64,000 nucleotides of DNA from Nostoc sp. UHCC 0870 (GCF_022063185.1 NZ_CP091913.1:1008501-1072500), one strand, 5' to 3'; numbered from the stretch's first letter, positions 9,026 to 16,166 are shown. A program made the numbers and translations. Notes: a model not told the origin generated them from the letters alone.

Positions 9026-9442
9026 ATGCCAGCTAAAGATATTTTTCATGATGCTGTTAGGATAGGGTTAGAAAAAGAGGGTTGGGTGATTACAGATGAT
9101 CCTCTTGAAATTGAAATCGGTGGTGTTGAAATGTACATTGATTTAGGTGCAGATCAGATTTTGGCAGCCGAAAGAGAGGAGAATAAGATAGCAGTTGAGA
9201 TTAAGAGTTTTGTAGGATCATCCAATATTTCTCAATTTCATACAGCAGTTGGCCAATGTTTCAATTATCAGATTGCTCTTGAAGCAAAAGAACCAGAACG
9301 AATTTTGTATTTGGCTGTGCCTTTAGGTACTTATCAAAGTTTTTTTACTTTACCGTTTATTCAGATGGTGCTACAACGTTCTCAACTGAAAATTATTGTT
9401 TATGATCCAGTAAATGAGGTGATTATAACATGGATAAATTAG
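9026..9442 (+). CDS. xisH: XisH family protein
   Basis: This 138-residue protein matches XisH, one of the factors needed with XisF and XisI for excision of the fdxN element in Anabaena heterocysts. The PAKDIFHDAVRIGLEKEGWVIT opening, the DLGADQ motif and the AVEIKSF strand are typical; the D..E-x-K spacing suggests a PD-(D/E)XK nuclease-like fold. Many cyanobacteria carry standalone XisH/XisI pairs far from any excision element, so a role in recombination here is not implied. The gene overlaps xisI by 13 bases, indicating translational coupling. Confidence 0.88.
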   Translation: MPAKDIFHDAVRIGLEKEGWVITDDPLEIEIGGVEMYIDLGADQILAAEREENKIAVEIKSFVGSSNISQFHTAVGQCFNYQIALEAKEPERILYLAVPLGTYQSFFTLPFIQMVLQRSQLKIIVYDPVNEVIITWIN

Positions 9443-9765
9443 AACAATATCGTGGTTATATCCAACAATTGTTAACGGAATATGCTCAACCAAGTTCGGC
9501 AAATTCTGAAATTGAAAAACAATTTATTTCGGATTTGGTTCATGACCATTATCAATTGGTGTATGTTGGGTGGAAAAACAGAAGGCGTACTTATGGTTGT
9601 GTTTTGCATTTGGATATTAAAGATAATAAGATTTGGATACAACATGATGGAACTGAAATTGGTATAGCAGATGAGTTAGTTAAATTAGGTGTTCCTAAAG
9701 AAGATATTGTTTTAGCATTTCATGAACCTTTGGTGAGACAATATACAGGTTTTGCTGTTGGTTGA
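9430..9765 (+). CDS. xisI: XisI family protein
   Basis: This 111-residue protein is a typical full-length XisI: MDKLEQYRGYIQQLL at the start, the DHYQLVYVGWKN(R)RR segment, then HLDIKDNKIWIQHDGTE and the closing FHEPLVRQYTGFAVG. It is the partner of the overlapping upstream XisH. XisI is required for fdxN element excision in Anabaena, although most copies, including this one, have no recombinase beside them. A role as a toxin-antitoxin-like or accessory pair is possible but unproven. Confidence 0.9.
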   Translation: MDKLEQYRGYIQQLLTEYAQPSSANSEIEKQFISDLVHDHYQLVYVGWKNRRRTYGCVLHLDIKDNKIWIQHDGTEIGIADELVKLGVPKEDIVLAFHEPLVRQYTGFAVG

Positions 9766-9807
9766 TTTTCACATTAATTTTACATCGTTATTGGCAAGAA
9801 TTACATA

Positions 9808-10413
9808 ATGGCATACAGTGATTTTACCCTCAAAAAAGTCAAGCAGACCTTTGGTATAAACACCATTGAAGATAAGAAGTTTCTGCCAGAAATCCAACCA
9901 ATTGCTGCTAGTGTAACCCTGACGGATTTTTTAGCAGAAAGTTTACCATTAGCTATAGCAACAGGAAGTGAAAAAGCACGTTCTGAGTTAATAATTAGTC
10001 CAGTTTTACTAGAAGTACGTAAGATTTTACAAAGAAATATTAGTCTATTTTCTGGTGCAGATTTTACTGTAGATTCTGCTTTAGGATTGAATGGAGTTTG
10101 TGATTTTGTTCTCAGTCGTTCACCGGAACAGTTAGAAATTGAAGCACCGGCGGTTATGATTATAGAAGCTAAAAAAGCAGACTTAAATCCTGGGATTGGT
10201 CAGTGCATTGCGGAAATGATTGCTGCTCAAAAATTTAATGAAATTAATAATCAACCCATTTCTACAATTTATGGTAGCGTCACTAATGGCACTGCTTGGC
10301 GGTTTTTGCAATTAACAGAACAAACTGTAACAATTGATTTTACTGATTATCCACTTCCTCCTGTTGATGTCATATTAGGTATTTTAGCTTGGATGGTAAC
10401 TTCTGCTAACTAG
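9808..10413 (+). CDS. Conserved hypothetical, possible PD-(D/E)XK nuclease-like protein
   Basis: This 201-residue soluble protein has no named family that I recognise. The middle region (VCDFVLSRSP ... APAVMIIEAKKADLN) has the D...E-x-K arrangement of the restriction-endonuclease-like fold, around residues 92-122, and the following GIGQCIAEMIAAQKFN helix and YGSVTNGTAWRFLQL strand fit that fold too. It follows xisHI on the same strand after 42 bases, within an island of toxin-antitoxin genes. Similar proteins are common in filamentous cyanobacteria. Nuclease activity is an inference only. Confidence 0.6.
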   Translation: MAYSDFTLKKVKQTFGINTIEDKKFLPEIQPIAASVTLTDFLAESLPLAIATGSEKARSELIISPVLLEVRKILQRNISLFSGADFTVDSALGLNGVCDFVLSRSPEQLEIEAPAVMIIEAKKADLNPGIGQCIAEMIAAQKFNEINNQPISTIYGSVTNGTAWRFLQLTEQTVTIDFTDYPLPPVDVILGILAWMVTSAN

Positions 10414-10474
10414 ATAATTGTCACCAATCAGTATTTCCAGGATTTAAGGGTTTACAGGATGTCATTTAAATTGT

Positions 10475-10558
10475 GTAGGTTGGGTTGACTTAAGGAAACC
10501 CAACATTTCGGTTATTTTATTATTTAATTTTCTTGGGTTGTCGCTTAACTCAACCTAC
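10475..10558. repeat. 84-bp miniature element (GTAGGTTGGGTT family)
   Basis: The ends GTAGGTTGGGTTGA and TTAACTCAACCTAC form imperfect inverted repeats, with a second inner pair (AACCCAA/TTGGGTT). A partial copy (GTAGGTTGGTTTAACGCAAGG) occurs at 62612. Confidence 0.65.
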
Positions 10559-10566
10559 ATCTTGAC

Positions 10567-10588
10567 TATCGGACAATCTTGTCCGATA
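10567..10588. promoter_or_regulatory. Palindromic operator candidate upstream of hicA
   Basis: TATCGGACA-ATCT-TGTCCGATA is a perfect 9-bp inverted repeat ending 8 bases before ATG 10597. HicB-type antitoxins usually repress their own operon through such palindromes. Its position argues against the upstream TTG (10579) as start. Confidence 0.55.
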
Positions 10589-10596
10589 ATATGCTT

Positions 10597-10809
10597 ATGA
10601 AAGGGAGTGAGTTTATTAGAAAAGTAAAAAAGTTAGCAAAGGAGCGTGGTATTGAAGCCTACGTTGACCAAAAACGTGGTAAGGGAAGCCACGTAACATT
10701 GTATTTTGGAGATTGTTTTACCATAGTTCGCAACCCGAAAGATGAATTAAAAACTGGCACTTTCAAAGCTATGTTAAATCAACTGGGAATTGAAGAACAT
10801 GAACTTTAA
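10597..10809 (+). CDS. hicA: HicA-type mRNA interferase toxin
   Basis: This small basic protein (70 residues from ATG 10597) matches HicA: a dsRBD-like fold with the GKGSHVTLYFGD motif holding the catalytic His near residue 32, followed by T(I)VRNPKDELKTGTFKAMLNQLG. HicA cleaves mRNA without needing the ribosome. The start at 10597 is preferred because family members begin MKGSEFIRK and an operator-like palindrome lies directly upstream. It overlaps the longer possible start of the next gene, the usual toxin-first hicAB order. Confidence 0.87.
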   Translation: MKGSEFIRKVKKLAKERGIEAYVDQKRGKGSHVTLYFGDCFTIVRNPKDELKTGTFKAMLNQLGIEEHEL

Positions 10810-10822
10810 TACTGGGATTATT

Positions 10823-11257
10823 ATGACTCGATTTGTATATCCAGCCCTGCTGACTGCTGATGAAAAAGATGGTGGCTTTGTGGTGACATTTCGTGATTTA
10901 CCAGAAGCTATTACTCAAGGAGATTCTCTAGAACAAGCACTAAATGAAGCTGCTGACTGCTTAGAAGAATCTATCGCTCTGCGTATTGATGATAAATTAG
11001 AAATACCCCAACCATCACAACCCAAAAATAGGGAGCATTTAGTAGCAGTACCAGCGCAGACAGCATTAAAAGCTGCACTATATTTAGCAATGTGTGAAAA
11101 GGGTATGAGCAAAGTTGAGCTTGCTTCTACTCTTAATATCCATGAAAAGGAAGTTAGACGTATTCTAAGTCCCCACCACGCCACAAAATTATCTACAATG
11201 GAACGGACTTTAGCGGTACTCGGACAACGAGTTGAATTACAAATTAGTGCAAAATAG
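10823..11257 (+). CDS. hicB: HicB-type antitoxin
   Basis: The protein (144 residues from ATG 10823; ATG 10799 would overlap hicA) has the HicB fold, FVYPALLTADEKDGGFVVTFRDLP, then GDSLEQALNEAADCLEESI. A C-terminal helix-turn-helix (about 95-125, KGMSKVELASTLNIHEKEVRRIL) should bind the palindrome upstream of hicA. It neutralises HicA and probably represses the operon. Its 3' end abuts the remnant of a VapC gene on the other strand. Confidence 0.87.
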   Translation: MTRFVYPALLTADEKDGGFVVTFRDLPEAITQGDSLEQALNEAADCLEESIALRIDDKLEIPQPSQPKNREHLVAVPAQTALKAALYLAMCEKGMSKVELASTLNIHEKEVRRILSPHHATKLSTMERTLAVLGQRVELQISAK

Positions 11258-11265
11258 AATCTGTG

Positions 11266-11334
11266 TTTATCTGGATCTAAACTCCACCAGATAAGGGCGC
11301 AGGTGTCAAGTACAATTTTTATACTTCCAGCCAT
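11266..11334 (-). pseudogene. Truncated VapC/PIN toxin, N-terminal fragment
   Basis: From ATG 11334, overlapping the antitoxin stop by 16 bases, the frame reads MAGSIKIVLDTCALIWWSLD-PDK, the standard start of PIN-domain toxins including the first metal-binding Asp (LDTCALIWW). After about 23 residues the likeness to PIN proteins stops, and the frame then runs through hicB on the opposite strand. The remaining acidic residues of the active site are missing, so it cannot be a functional nuclease. A deletion, or arrival of hicAB, removed the rest. Confidence 0.75.
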
Positions 11335-11549
11335 TCTTCTATAGTTGGGGTAGTTAAATCTTCATAATAATTGACTTTACCGCGCATATTTTTAAACAAT
11401 TCTTCGGTATTTGGGGTTGTTTGATAGGGGGAAATTCTCACTACTGGTTTATTTCCATCAACAACTAAAATCTCTTCACCTTCTAACTCTACAAGTTGCA
11501 AAAATTCTAATAAGTTAGCCTTTAAGTTATTCTTGTCAACTGTTTTCAT
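11319..11549 (-). CDS. Phd/YefM-type antitoxin (orphaned)
   Basis: This 76-residue protein reads as a Phd/YefM antitoxin: LKANLLEFLQLVELEGEEILVVDGNKPVVRISPY at the N-terminus (the DNA-binding domain), then an acidic C-terminal tail that would wrap the toxin (GKVNYYEDLTTPTIEEWLEV). Its partner VapC gene is truncated directly downstream, so it may persist only as an antidote or a repressor. The start at 11549 gives the standard length. Confidence 0.85.
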   Translation of the reverse strand: MKTVDKNNLKANLLEFLQLVELEGEEILVVDGNKPVVRISPYQTTPNTEELFKNMRGKVNYYEDLTTPTIEEWLEV

Positions 11550-11618
11550 ATTTTTCTTATCTTGCCAATTTCCTCAAGAATACTAAAATAGATAACCAAA
11601 CAGCACTCATAACCAACT

Positions 11619-11915
11619 ATGTCAACTACTATTACTGATATTGGCACTCTGATTACCCGTCACCCTGAAATTCATGGGGGCTGTCCGATTATTGCCGGAA
11701 CTGGTGTCACAGTGCGACGAATTGCGATTTGGTATAAACAAGGTTACAGTGCAGAAGAAATTGCCGAGCAAATTAGTCATCTAACCTTGGGACAGGTTTA
11801 TGCAGCCTTGGCGTATTATCATATCAATCGGGAAGAAATTGATGCTGACATTGCTGAAGAAGAAGCAGAAGGAGATCGCATAGAAGCCCTACATAAAGCT
11901 GGAAAGCTAGCATGA
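11619..11915 (+). CDS. DUF433 antitoxin-like protein
   Basis: This 98-residue protein matches DUF433: the ITRHPEIHGGCPIIAGTGVTVRRIA signature and the winged-helix part GYSAEEIAEQISHLTLGQVYAALAYYH. DUF433 proteins typically pair with a DUF5615 PIN-like toxin, and here the next gene is exactly that, joined by a 4-base ATGA overlap. The acidic tail (IDADIAEEEAEGDRIEAL) probably contacts the toxin. The partner is broken, so this half of the pair is left alone. Confidence 0.87.
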   Translation: MSTTITDIGTLITRHPEIHGGCPIIAGTGVTVRRIAIWYKQGYSAEEIAEQISHLTLGQVYAALAYYHINREEIDADIAEEEAEGDRIEALHKAGKLA

Positions 11916-12244
11916 GCCTGATTCGCTTATATATGGATGAGGATTCTACTGGACGTTCTCTCATGCTGTCCTTGCAAAATCGCGGTGTAGATGTAATTAC
12001 AACTCTCAGTGTCAATCGATTGGGTTATCCTGATGAAGAATAATTAATTTGGGCAAGGTCGCAAGGTCGCGTTTTGTATAGTTCTAACATTCGAGATTTC
12101 TATCGTTTACACACAGTGTTCTTGTCTCAAGAACAACTACACTCAGGAATGATTTTAGTACACAAACAACGTCAATCAATCGGAGATATGATACGCGGTT
12201 TTTACACGACCCACGATGCCCACTATCCGCAACCCCCGAACTGA
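11912..12244 (+). pseudogene. DUF5615 PIN-like toxin gene interrupted by a stop codon
   Basis: The frame opens with MSLIRLYMDEDSTGRSLM and SLQNRGVDVITT, as DUF5615 proteins do, but meets TAA at 12041-12043 after 43 codons. The same frame continues on the far side with LIWARSQGRVLYSSNIRDFYRLH and MIRGFYTTHDAHYP, the expected rest of the protein, so the stop is probably a CAA-to-TAA change. Near 12231 a run of five C looks one base short: adding a base gives a further sensible reading (ELTEVVRQFIAG). Two lesions suggest a true pseudogene rather than a sequencing error. Confidence 0.8.
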
Positions 12245-12291
12245 CAGAAGTTGTCCGTCAATTCATCGCGGGAATATTTTCGTCAAATTAC

Positions 12292-12447
12292 TTACTCCGC
12301 GTCATCTCCTGCAAAAGGAGTACACATCCTTGTCTCGATGTCGCAGTATGTGCAAGACTTAACCTGACCGATTAAATCTTTAGAAGTAGCGGTGGTTTCG
12401 CGTTGTACAGGGGCAACTTGTTGAGGGCGGATGTTTTTCTTAGTAAT
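12292..12447 (-). CDS. acyE: Cyanobactin (anacyclamide-type) precursor peptide, apparent ATT start
   Basis: A 51-codon frame, too short for ordinary gene calling, encodes a leader TKKNIRPQQVAPVQRETTA, a middle TSKDLIGQVKS, a putative core CTYCDIETRMCTP and the follower FAGDDAE. From memory this is very close to AcyE, the anacyclamide precursor of Anabaena, and it also resembles the KKNILPQQ leader of PatE. The core is unusual in holding three Cys. The codon where family members have ATG is ATT (12445-12447). AAAGGA sits 9 bases upstream, so either ATT is used for initiation or the start has been lost. A PatA-type protease lies at 6799-8961 on the same strand; no other cyanobactin enzymes are in the window. 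Confidence 0.75.
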   Translation of the reverse strand: MTKKNIRPQQVAPVQRETTATSKDLIGQVKSCTYCDIETRMCTPFAGDDAE

Positions 12448-12476
12448 GGTGTTTTTTCCTTTGTTTGTTTAGATAA

Positions 12477-12495
12477 CTTCTTCGTTGTGAAGAAG
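12477..12495. other. Hairpin upstream of the cyanobactin precursor
   Basis: CTTCTTC-GTTGT-GAAGAAG forms a 7-bp stem about 30 bases 5' of the apparent start of the precursor gene on the minus strand, in what would be its leader transcript. Confidence 0.4.
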
Positions 12496-12720
12496 ACTTT
12501 GTTGGTGAAGGTGTTAATTTTTTGTTGAAGGGTAATTTAACGAGTTTTCACCAGAAGCTTTTTTATAGTGATTTACCAAATTACTAAAGGGTAGAAATCA
12601 GCTATTTTTTGATCTGCTGTAATAATAGAGGCTTGATTGATTTTAGCAACATGGATCTAAGAGGATGTTTGAAAAGTCCCTATTGGTGTAGCAAAACATT
12701 TCAGATCCCCCCTTTTTAAT

Positions 12721-12954
12721 GGCTACGGTGTACACACAAGTCTTAAAATCCCAGTAACTACTTGCTTTATAGTCCTTCAATGTCATTCTGAGTGGAGTCC
12801 TGAGCGAAGGGAAGGAACTGGAAGGAAGAATCTCGGACTTGCACCGTAGTCTCTAGATGTTTCATTTCGCTGTCGCTACATTCAACATGACAATTGAGAA
12901 TTTTGTCAAGGTTCTGAAATGTATGCGGGTAGCACTTGTGTGTACACCGTAGGC
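12721..12954. mobile_element. 234-bp MITE-like element with 19-bp perfect terminal inverted repeats
   Basis: CTACGGTGTACACACAAGT (12723-12741) is exactly repeated in inverse at 12934-12952, and the match extends outward with one mismatch. The inside has no ORF but contains a TGTCATTCTGAG-type cyanobacterial repeat. Immediately right of it lies half of another miniature element (12956-13002), so the two may be nested or joined. Confidence 0.65.
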
Positions 12955-12955
12955 T

Positions 12956-13002
12956 AGCGAGGAGGGGGCTATCACGTATGTCATTTGATTAGGAAATGTT
13001 AT
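12956..13002. repeat. Partial copy of the 106-bp element
   Basis: AGCGAGGAGGGGGCTATCAC and ATTTGATTAGGAAATGTTATA match the right half of the element at 14552-14657. The left half is missing and the 234-bp element sits in its place. Apart from the precursor gene and these repeats nothing else is evident between 12448 and 13065. Confidence 0.6.
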
Positions 13003-13065
13003 AACTGCTAGGTTATACTTACTTTCTAGGAGTCGTTAAATAAACTTTAGGTATTAGCCAAAAAT

Positions 13066-14466
13066 TTATTTCTGGGTAGAAGTTTTAGCAGTGATAATTG
13101 TCTGCTTAGAATAATAAACAGGTTGTGCATATATGCTAATAACGCTATCGCCTAATACAAAAAACTCACCTTCTCGCTCATATTTAGAAAACTGTAAATC
13201 AGGATATCTTTTCACAATTTCTGTTGCAGTCATCGCTGGTACTGACATTTCTTTGGGTAACATCCCAGTAGCACCAATGTAAAACACTAAGGGAGAAATT
13301 TTTTCTTGATAAATTTTATCTGCATATTGTTCTAGCTTGGTTTTAGCATCAGTTAATGCCGTTATCATTATCTCTTTGCTGACACGATAGACAGAGGATT
13401 TATCCTGCAATAATTCTGCTAAACTATCAGCATTGATTTTAGATAGAGTGGCTGTAACTATTCCGTAATTTTCAATCCCTAAAAAGTCATCAAAAATTAC
13501 TTTCATGAACTCATCAACTTTTGTGATCTTGACGCGAGATGACAGTAGCTTATGCCTAAAGGCAAGATTTTCTTGAAAAGCCATTGTAAAATTAGGCTTA
13601 GTAAAAATTTCGCCAGTCTTTTTGTCATAAATCCGATACATCTTATCAAGGAATTTGTTGGCAGAATAAAACTTACTTAGATTCAATATGTCCTTGCTGC
13701 CAATATCAATTTTATAACTAGTCTGGGAGTCAATAGTGCCATTAGCTATTGCTTGTTGACGGCTAGTATATGCGTTAGTTGTGGGAAAATTTAGGTAGAC
13801 ATGACTAGAAATGTAGTGATTTTTCAATTCATCCAATTGTGGTTCTACAAATATATCTGATTCTCCTTTGAGATGAGCAGAAATAATACTACCAATGACC
13901 TTAATTTTGGCTAATTCATCAAATAAGCCATCAATGTTTGGATATTGTGCATCGTTACTGACTAAGGGCAATTTATTTAACTGAATAGTGTATTCCCGAT
14001 GAAAATCAAATTCGACTGTATCTAAAATATCTCTGAGTAATTCAAAAGTTTTTTTACTGCTAATTTTGACTTTTAATGACTGAATGTTAAGCTTACCATT
14101 GTTAACAATTGTGTAATTATTGAATGTGTGTAAGTCATTAACTAGCAGCCCTGCAACTTCTAAAATGGGGGTTTGGTCATCAGATTTTACTAGCTTAACT
14201 TGACGTTTAACTAGCATATTAATTGTGGCAGTGTTGCGATTAAACTCCAATTTACCCATACGAACATACTCTGCATTATCTATATACTCTGTTCGTAGCC
14301 AAGGCTGGATAAGTTCACCGTTAGTATCCCTAACACCTTGAATCCGTTGGATACTTGTTCTTTGATAATTATCTTGCAAATGCTTGATATTAATAATGAT
14401 ATTGTTGCTGTTTTCTGTCAAAATTTCTATGAGTTTTAACAGGGAGATTTTCTCGTTATTTGTCAT
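13066..14466 (-). CDS. Unrecognised 466-residue protein
   Basis: I do not recognise this protein. It is soluble, with no signal peptide or membrane helix, has mixed alpha/beta character, and is rich in Lys, Asn and Ile compared with its neighbours. The start is set at ATG 14466 (MTNNEKISLLKLIEIL) because AGAGGAA lies just upstream, while the longer frame back to 14610 would translate a 106-bp repeat. A C-terminal segment (VPAMTATEIVKRYPDLQFSKYEREGEFFVLGDS) could be a small separate domain. It is flanked by miniature elements on both sides, and with its lower GC this suggests acquired DNA. Confidence 0.7.
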   Translation of the reverse strand: MTNNEKISLLKLIEILTENSNNIIINIKHLQDNYQRTSIQRIQGVRDTNGELIQPWLRTEYIDNAEYVRMGKLEFNRNTATINMLVKRQVKLVKSDDQTPILEVAGLLVNDLHTFNNYTIVNNGKLNIQSLKVKISSKKTFELLRDILDTVEFDFHREYTIQLNKLPLVSNDAQYPNIDGLFDELAKIKVIGSIISAHLKGESDIFVEPQLDELKNHYISSHVYLNFPTTNAYTSRQQAIANGTIDSQTSYKIDIGSKDILNLSKFYSANKFLDKMYRIYDKKTGEIFTKPNFTMAFQENLAFRHKLLSSRVKITKVDEFMKVIFDDFLGIENYGIVTATLSKINADSLAELLQDKSSVYRVSKEIMITALTDAKTKLEQYADKIYQEKISPLVFYIGATGMLPKEMSVPAMTATEIVKRYPDLQFSKYEREGEFFVLGDSVISIYAQPVYYSKQTIITAKTSTQK

Positions 14467-14551
14467 ATGATTTCCTCTAGGAATATTGTTTTGTCTGTCG
14501 ATTGCAGTCAACTTACATTTATATAGTACAATTGTACCATATAAATGAATA

Positions 14552-14657
14552 TATAGCGGTTCTCGCTTTAGTGAGGTAAAAGAACCCCACCCCCAACCCC
14601 CTCCCCGCAAGCAAGGAGGGGGCTATGATATACTTCATGTGATTAGGAAACGCTATA
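14552..14657 (+). mobile_element. 106-bp MITE-like element, copy A
   Basis: It begins TATAGCGGTTCTCGCTTTAG and ends TAGGAAACGCTATA, so the ends form a short inverted repeat. The centre is a GC-rich hairpin (CCCCCTCC ... GGAGGGGG) preceded by ACCCCACCCCCAACC. An inverted full copy is at 59534-59639 and degenerate copies at 52711-52859 and 12956-13002. It lies upstream of the unrecognised gene. Confidence 0.8.
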
Positions 14658-14824
14658 TAATAGAAAATTGGCTAGCGATCGCTAGCCAAATACAAAGATT
14701 TCTGAGTCAATAGACCTCTTGCAAAAGTCTGAAAATGAGATGTGTCATTCTGAATGAGAGATGTTTCGCTTCGCTCAACATGACAGCTTCAGCATTTACG
14801 CAAGAGGTTTAATACAGATAGAAT

Positions 14825-16066
14825 TTATGTGGTGTACTCAGCGTTGATTTTCACGTAGTCGTAACTTAAATCACAACCCCAAGCTTTACCAATACCGTGA
14901 CCATTCCCCACACTGACAGAAATTAACACTGTATCCTCTTTGAGATATGCACCGGCGGCGGCTTGCTTTAAATATGCACTGGCGGCGGCGCGGTCAAAGG
15001 GTTGGGGTTGACCATTTTCAAACAAGAGAAAATCTCCTAATTTAATTTGTAGATTTTCTTGCTCAAAAGCTACATCTGCGCGTCCGGCGGCGGCGGCGAT
15101 GCGTCCCCAGTTGGGGTCACGGCCAAAGATTGCAGATTTAACTAAGGATGAACCGGCAATGGTTTTGGCGATTTGTCTGGCTGAGAGTTCGTCATGTGCG
15201 CCTGTGACTTGCACTTCTACAAGACAGGTTGCACCTTCACCATCGCGGGCGATCGCTTTGGCTAAATGCTGGCATACTGCTGTTAGCATGGCTTCTAATT
15301 TTTCGGCTTCTGCACCCATCTCAGTAATCGCTGGGGTGCGGGATTCCCCATTGGCTAAGGCGATTAAGCTATCATTGGTGCTGGTGTCACCATCTACAGT
15401 AATAGAATTGAAGCTTCTATCTGCCGCCCTACTTAACATTTCTTGCCATAAATGAGGCGAAACGGCTGCGTCACAGGTAACAAAGGCTAGCATGGTGGCC
15501 ATGTTAGGATGTATCATGCCAGAACCTTTAGCAATGCCACCAATACGGACTGGGCGGTCTCCTATAGTTGTTTCTAGGGCAATGGATTTAGTTACCAAAT
15601 CTGTAGTAATAATTGCCCCGGCTGCTGTATCTGAACCAGTATCAGAAAGTGCTGCTACTAATTTGGGAATCCCACCCCGTAAGGCATCCATTTTAATACG
15701 CTGACCAATTACCCCAGTCGAAGCCAAAAGAATCAATTCAGGGGTAATATTTAACTCTTTAGCTAATAACTCCGCACTTTCTTGGGCATCACTCACACCT
15801 TGGCTACCTGTCGCGGCGTTGGCTTGTCCCGCATTGCAGAGAATAGCGCGCGCAATAGCTTTGCTTTGCAAGTGTTGGCGACAATAATCTACACAGGCGG
15901 CTCTAACTTGGCTGGTGGTGAATACACCAGCTGCGATCGCTTCTACATCTGATACTATCAAAGCTAAATCAGGCAATCCCGAAGGTTTTAACCCTGCGGT
16001 GATACCTGCCGCTCTATATCCTTTCGGTGCTGTAACTCCACCAGTAATTTCCTGCCAGTCTGCCAT
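14825..16066 (-). CDS. argJ: Bifunctional glutamate N-acetyltransferase / N-acetylglutamate synthase
   Basis: ArgJ moves the acetyl group from N-acetylornithine to glutamate and, in the bifunctional form, also acetylates glutamate with acetyl-CoA in arginine synthesis. The protein (413 residues from ATG 16066) is full length. It contains the self-cleavage site HPNMATMLAF, where the Thr becomes the nucleophile of the beta subunit, the SFNSITVDGDTSTND segment, and the C-terminal FGRDPNWGRI motif. GTG 16075 is a possible earlier start, but ATG 16066 matches the usual N-terminus (MADWQEITGGVTAPKG) and has AAGGGTGG upstream. Confidence 0.95.
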   Translation of the reverse strand: MADWQEITGGVTAPKGYRAAGITAGLKPSGLPDLALIVSDVEAIAAGVFTTSQVRAACVDYCRQHLQSKAIARAILCNAGQANAATGSQGVSDAQESAELLAKELNITPELILLASTGVIGQRIKMDALRGGIPKLVAALSDTGSDTAAGAIITTDLVTKSIALETTIGDRPVRIGGIAKGSGMIHPNMATMLAFVTCDAAVSPHLWQEMLSRAADRSFNSITVDGDTSTNDSLIALANGESRTPAITEMGAEAEKLEAMLTAVCQHLAKAIARDGEGATCLVEVQVTGAHDELSARQIAKTIAGSSLVKSAIFGRDPNWGRIAAAAGRADVAFEQENLQIKLGDFLLFENGQPQPFDRAAASAYLKQAAAGAYLKEDTVLISVSVGNGHGIGKAWGCDLSYDYVKINAEYTT

Positions 16067-16121
16067 TTTTCCCACCCTTACAACTAATTAGCAGCTTGAC
16101 TGGCGATTATACCAATTCGTA

Positions 16122-16166
16122 ATGCTTAATTCGTAATTCGTAATTCGTAATTCGTAATTCGTCATT
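16122..16166. repeat. Tandem AATTCGT heptamers
   Basis: About six copies of AATTCGT/TAATTCG stand in tandem upstream of argJ. Similar runs occur at 59690 and 59750. This is a short tandemly repeated repetitive sequence typical of the group. Confidence 0.75.

Noticed and set aside
10915..11334. Full 139-residue minus ORF as a gene
   Set aside because: Only the first 23 codons are VapC-like; the rest is the shadow of hicB.
14467..14610. N-terminal extension of the unrecognised gene
   Set aside because: It translates a 106-bp repeat, and a better ATG with AGAGGAA lies at 14466.
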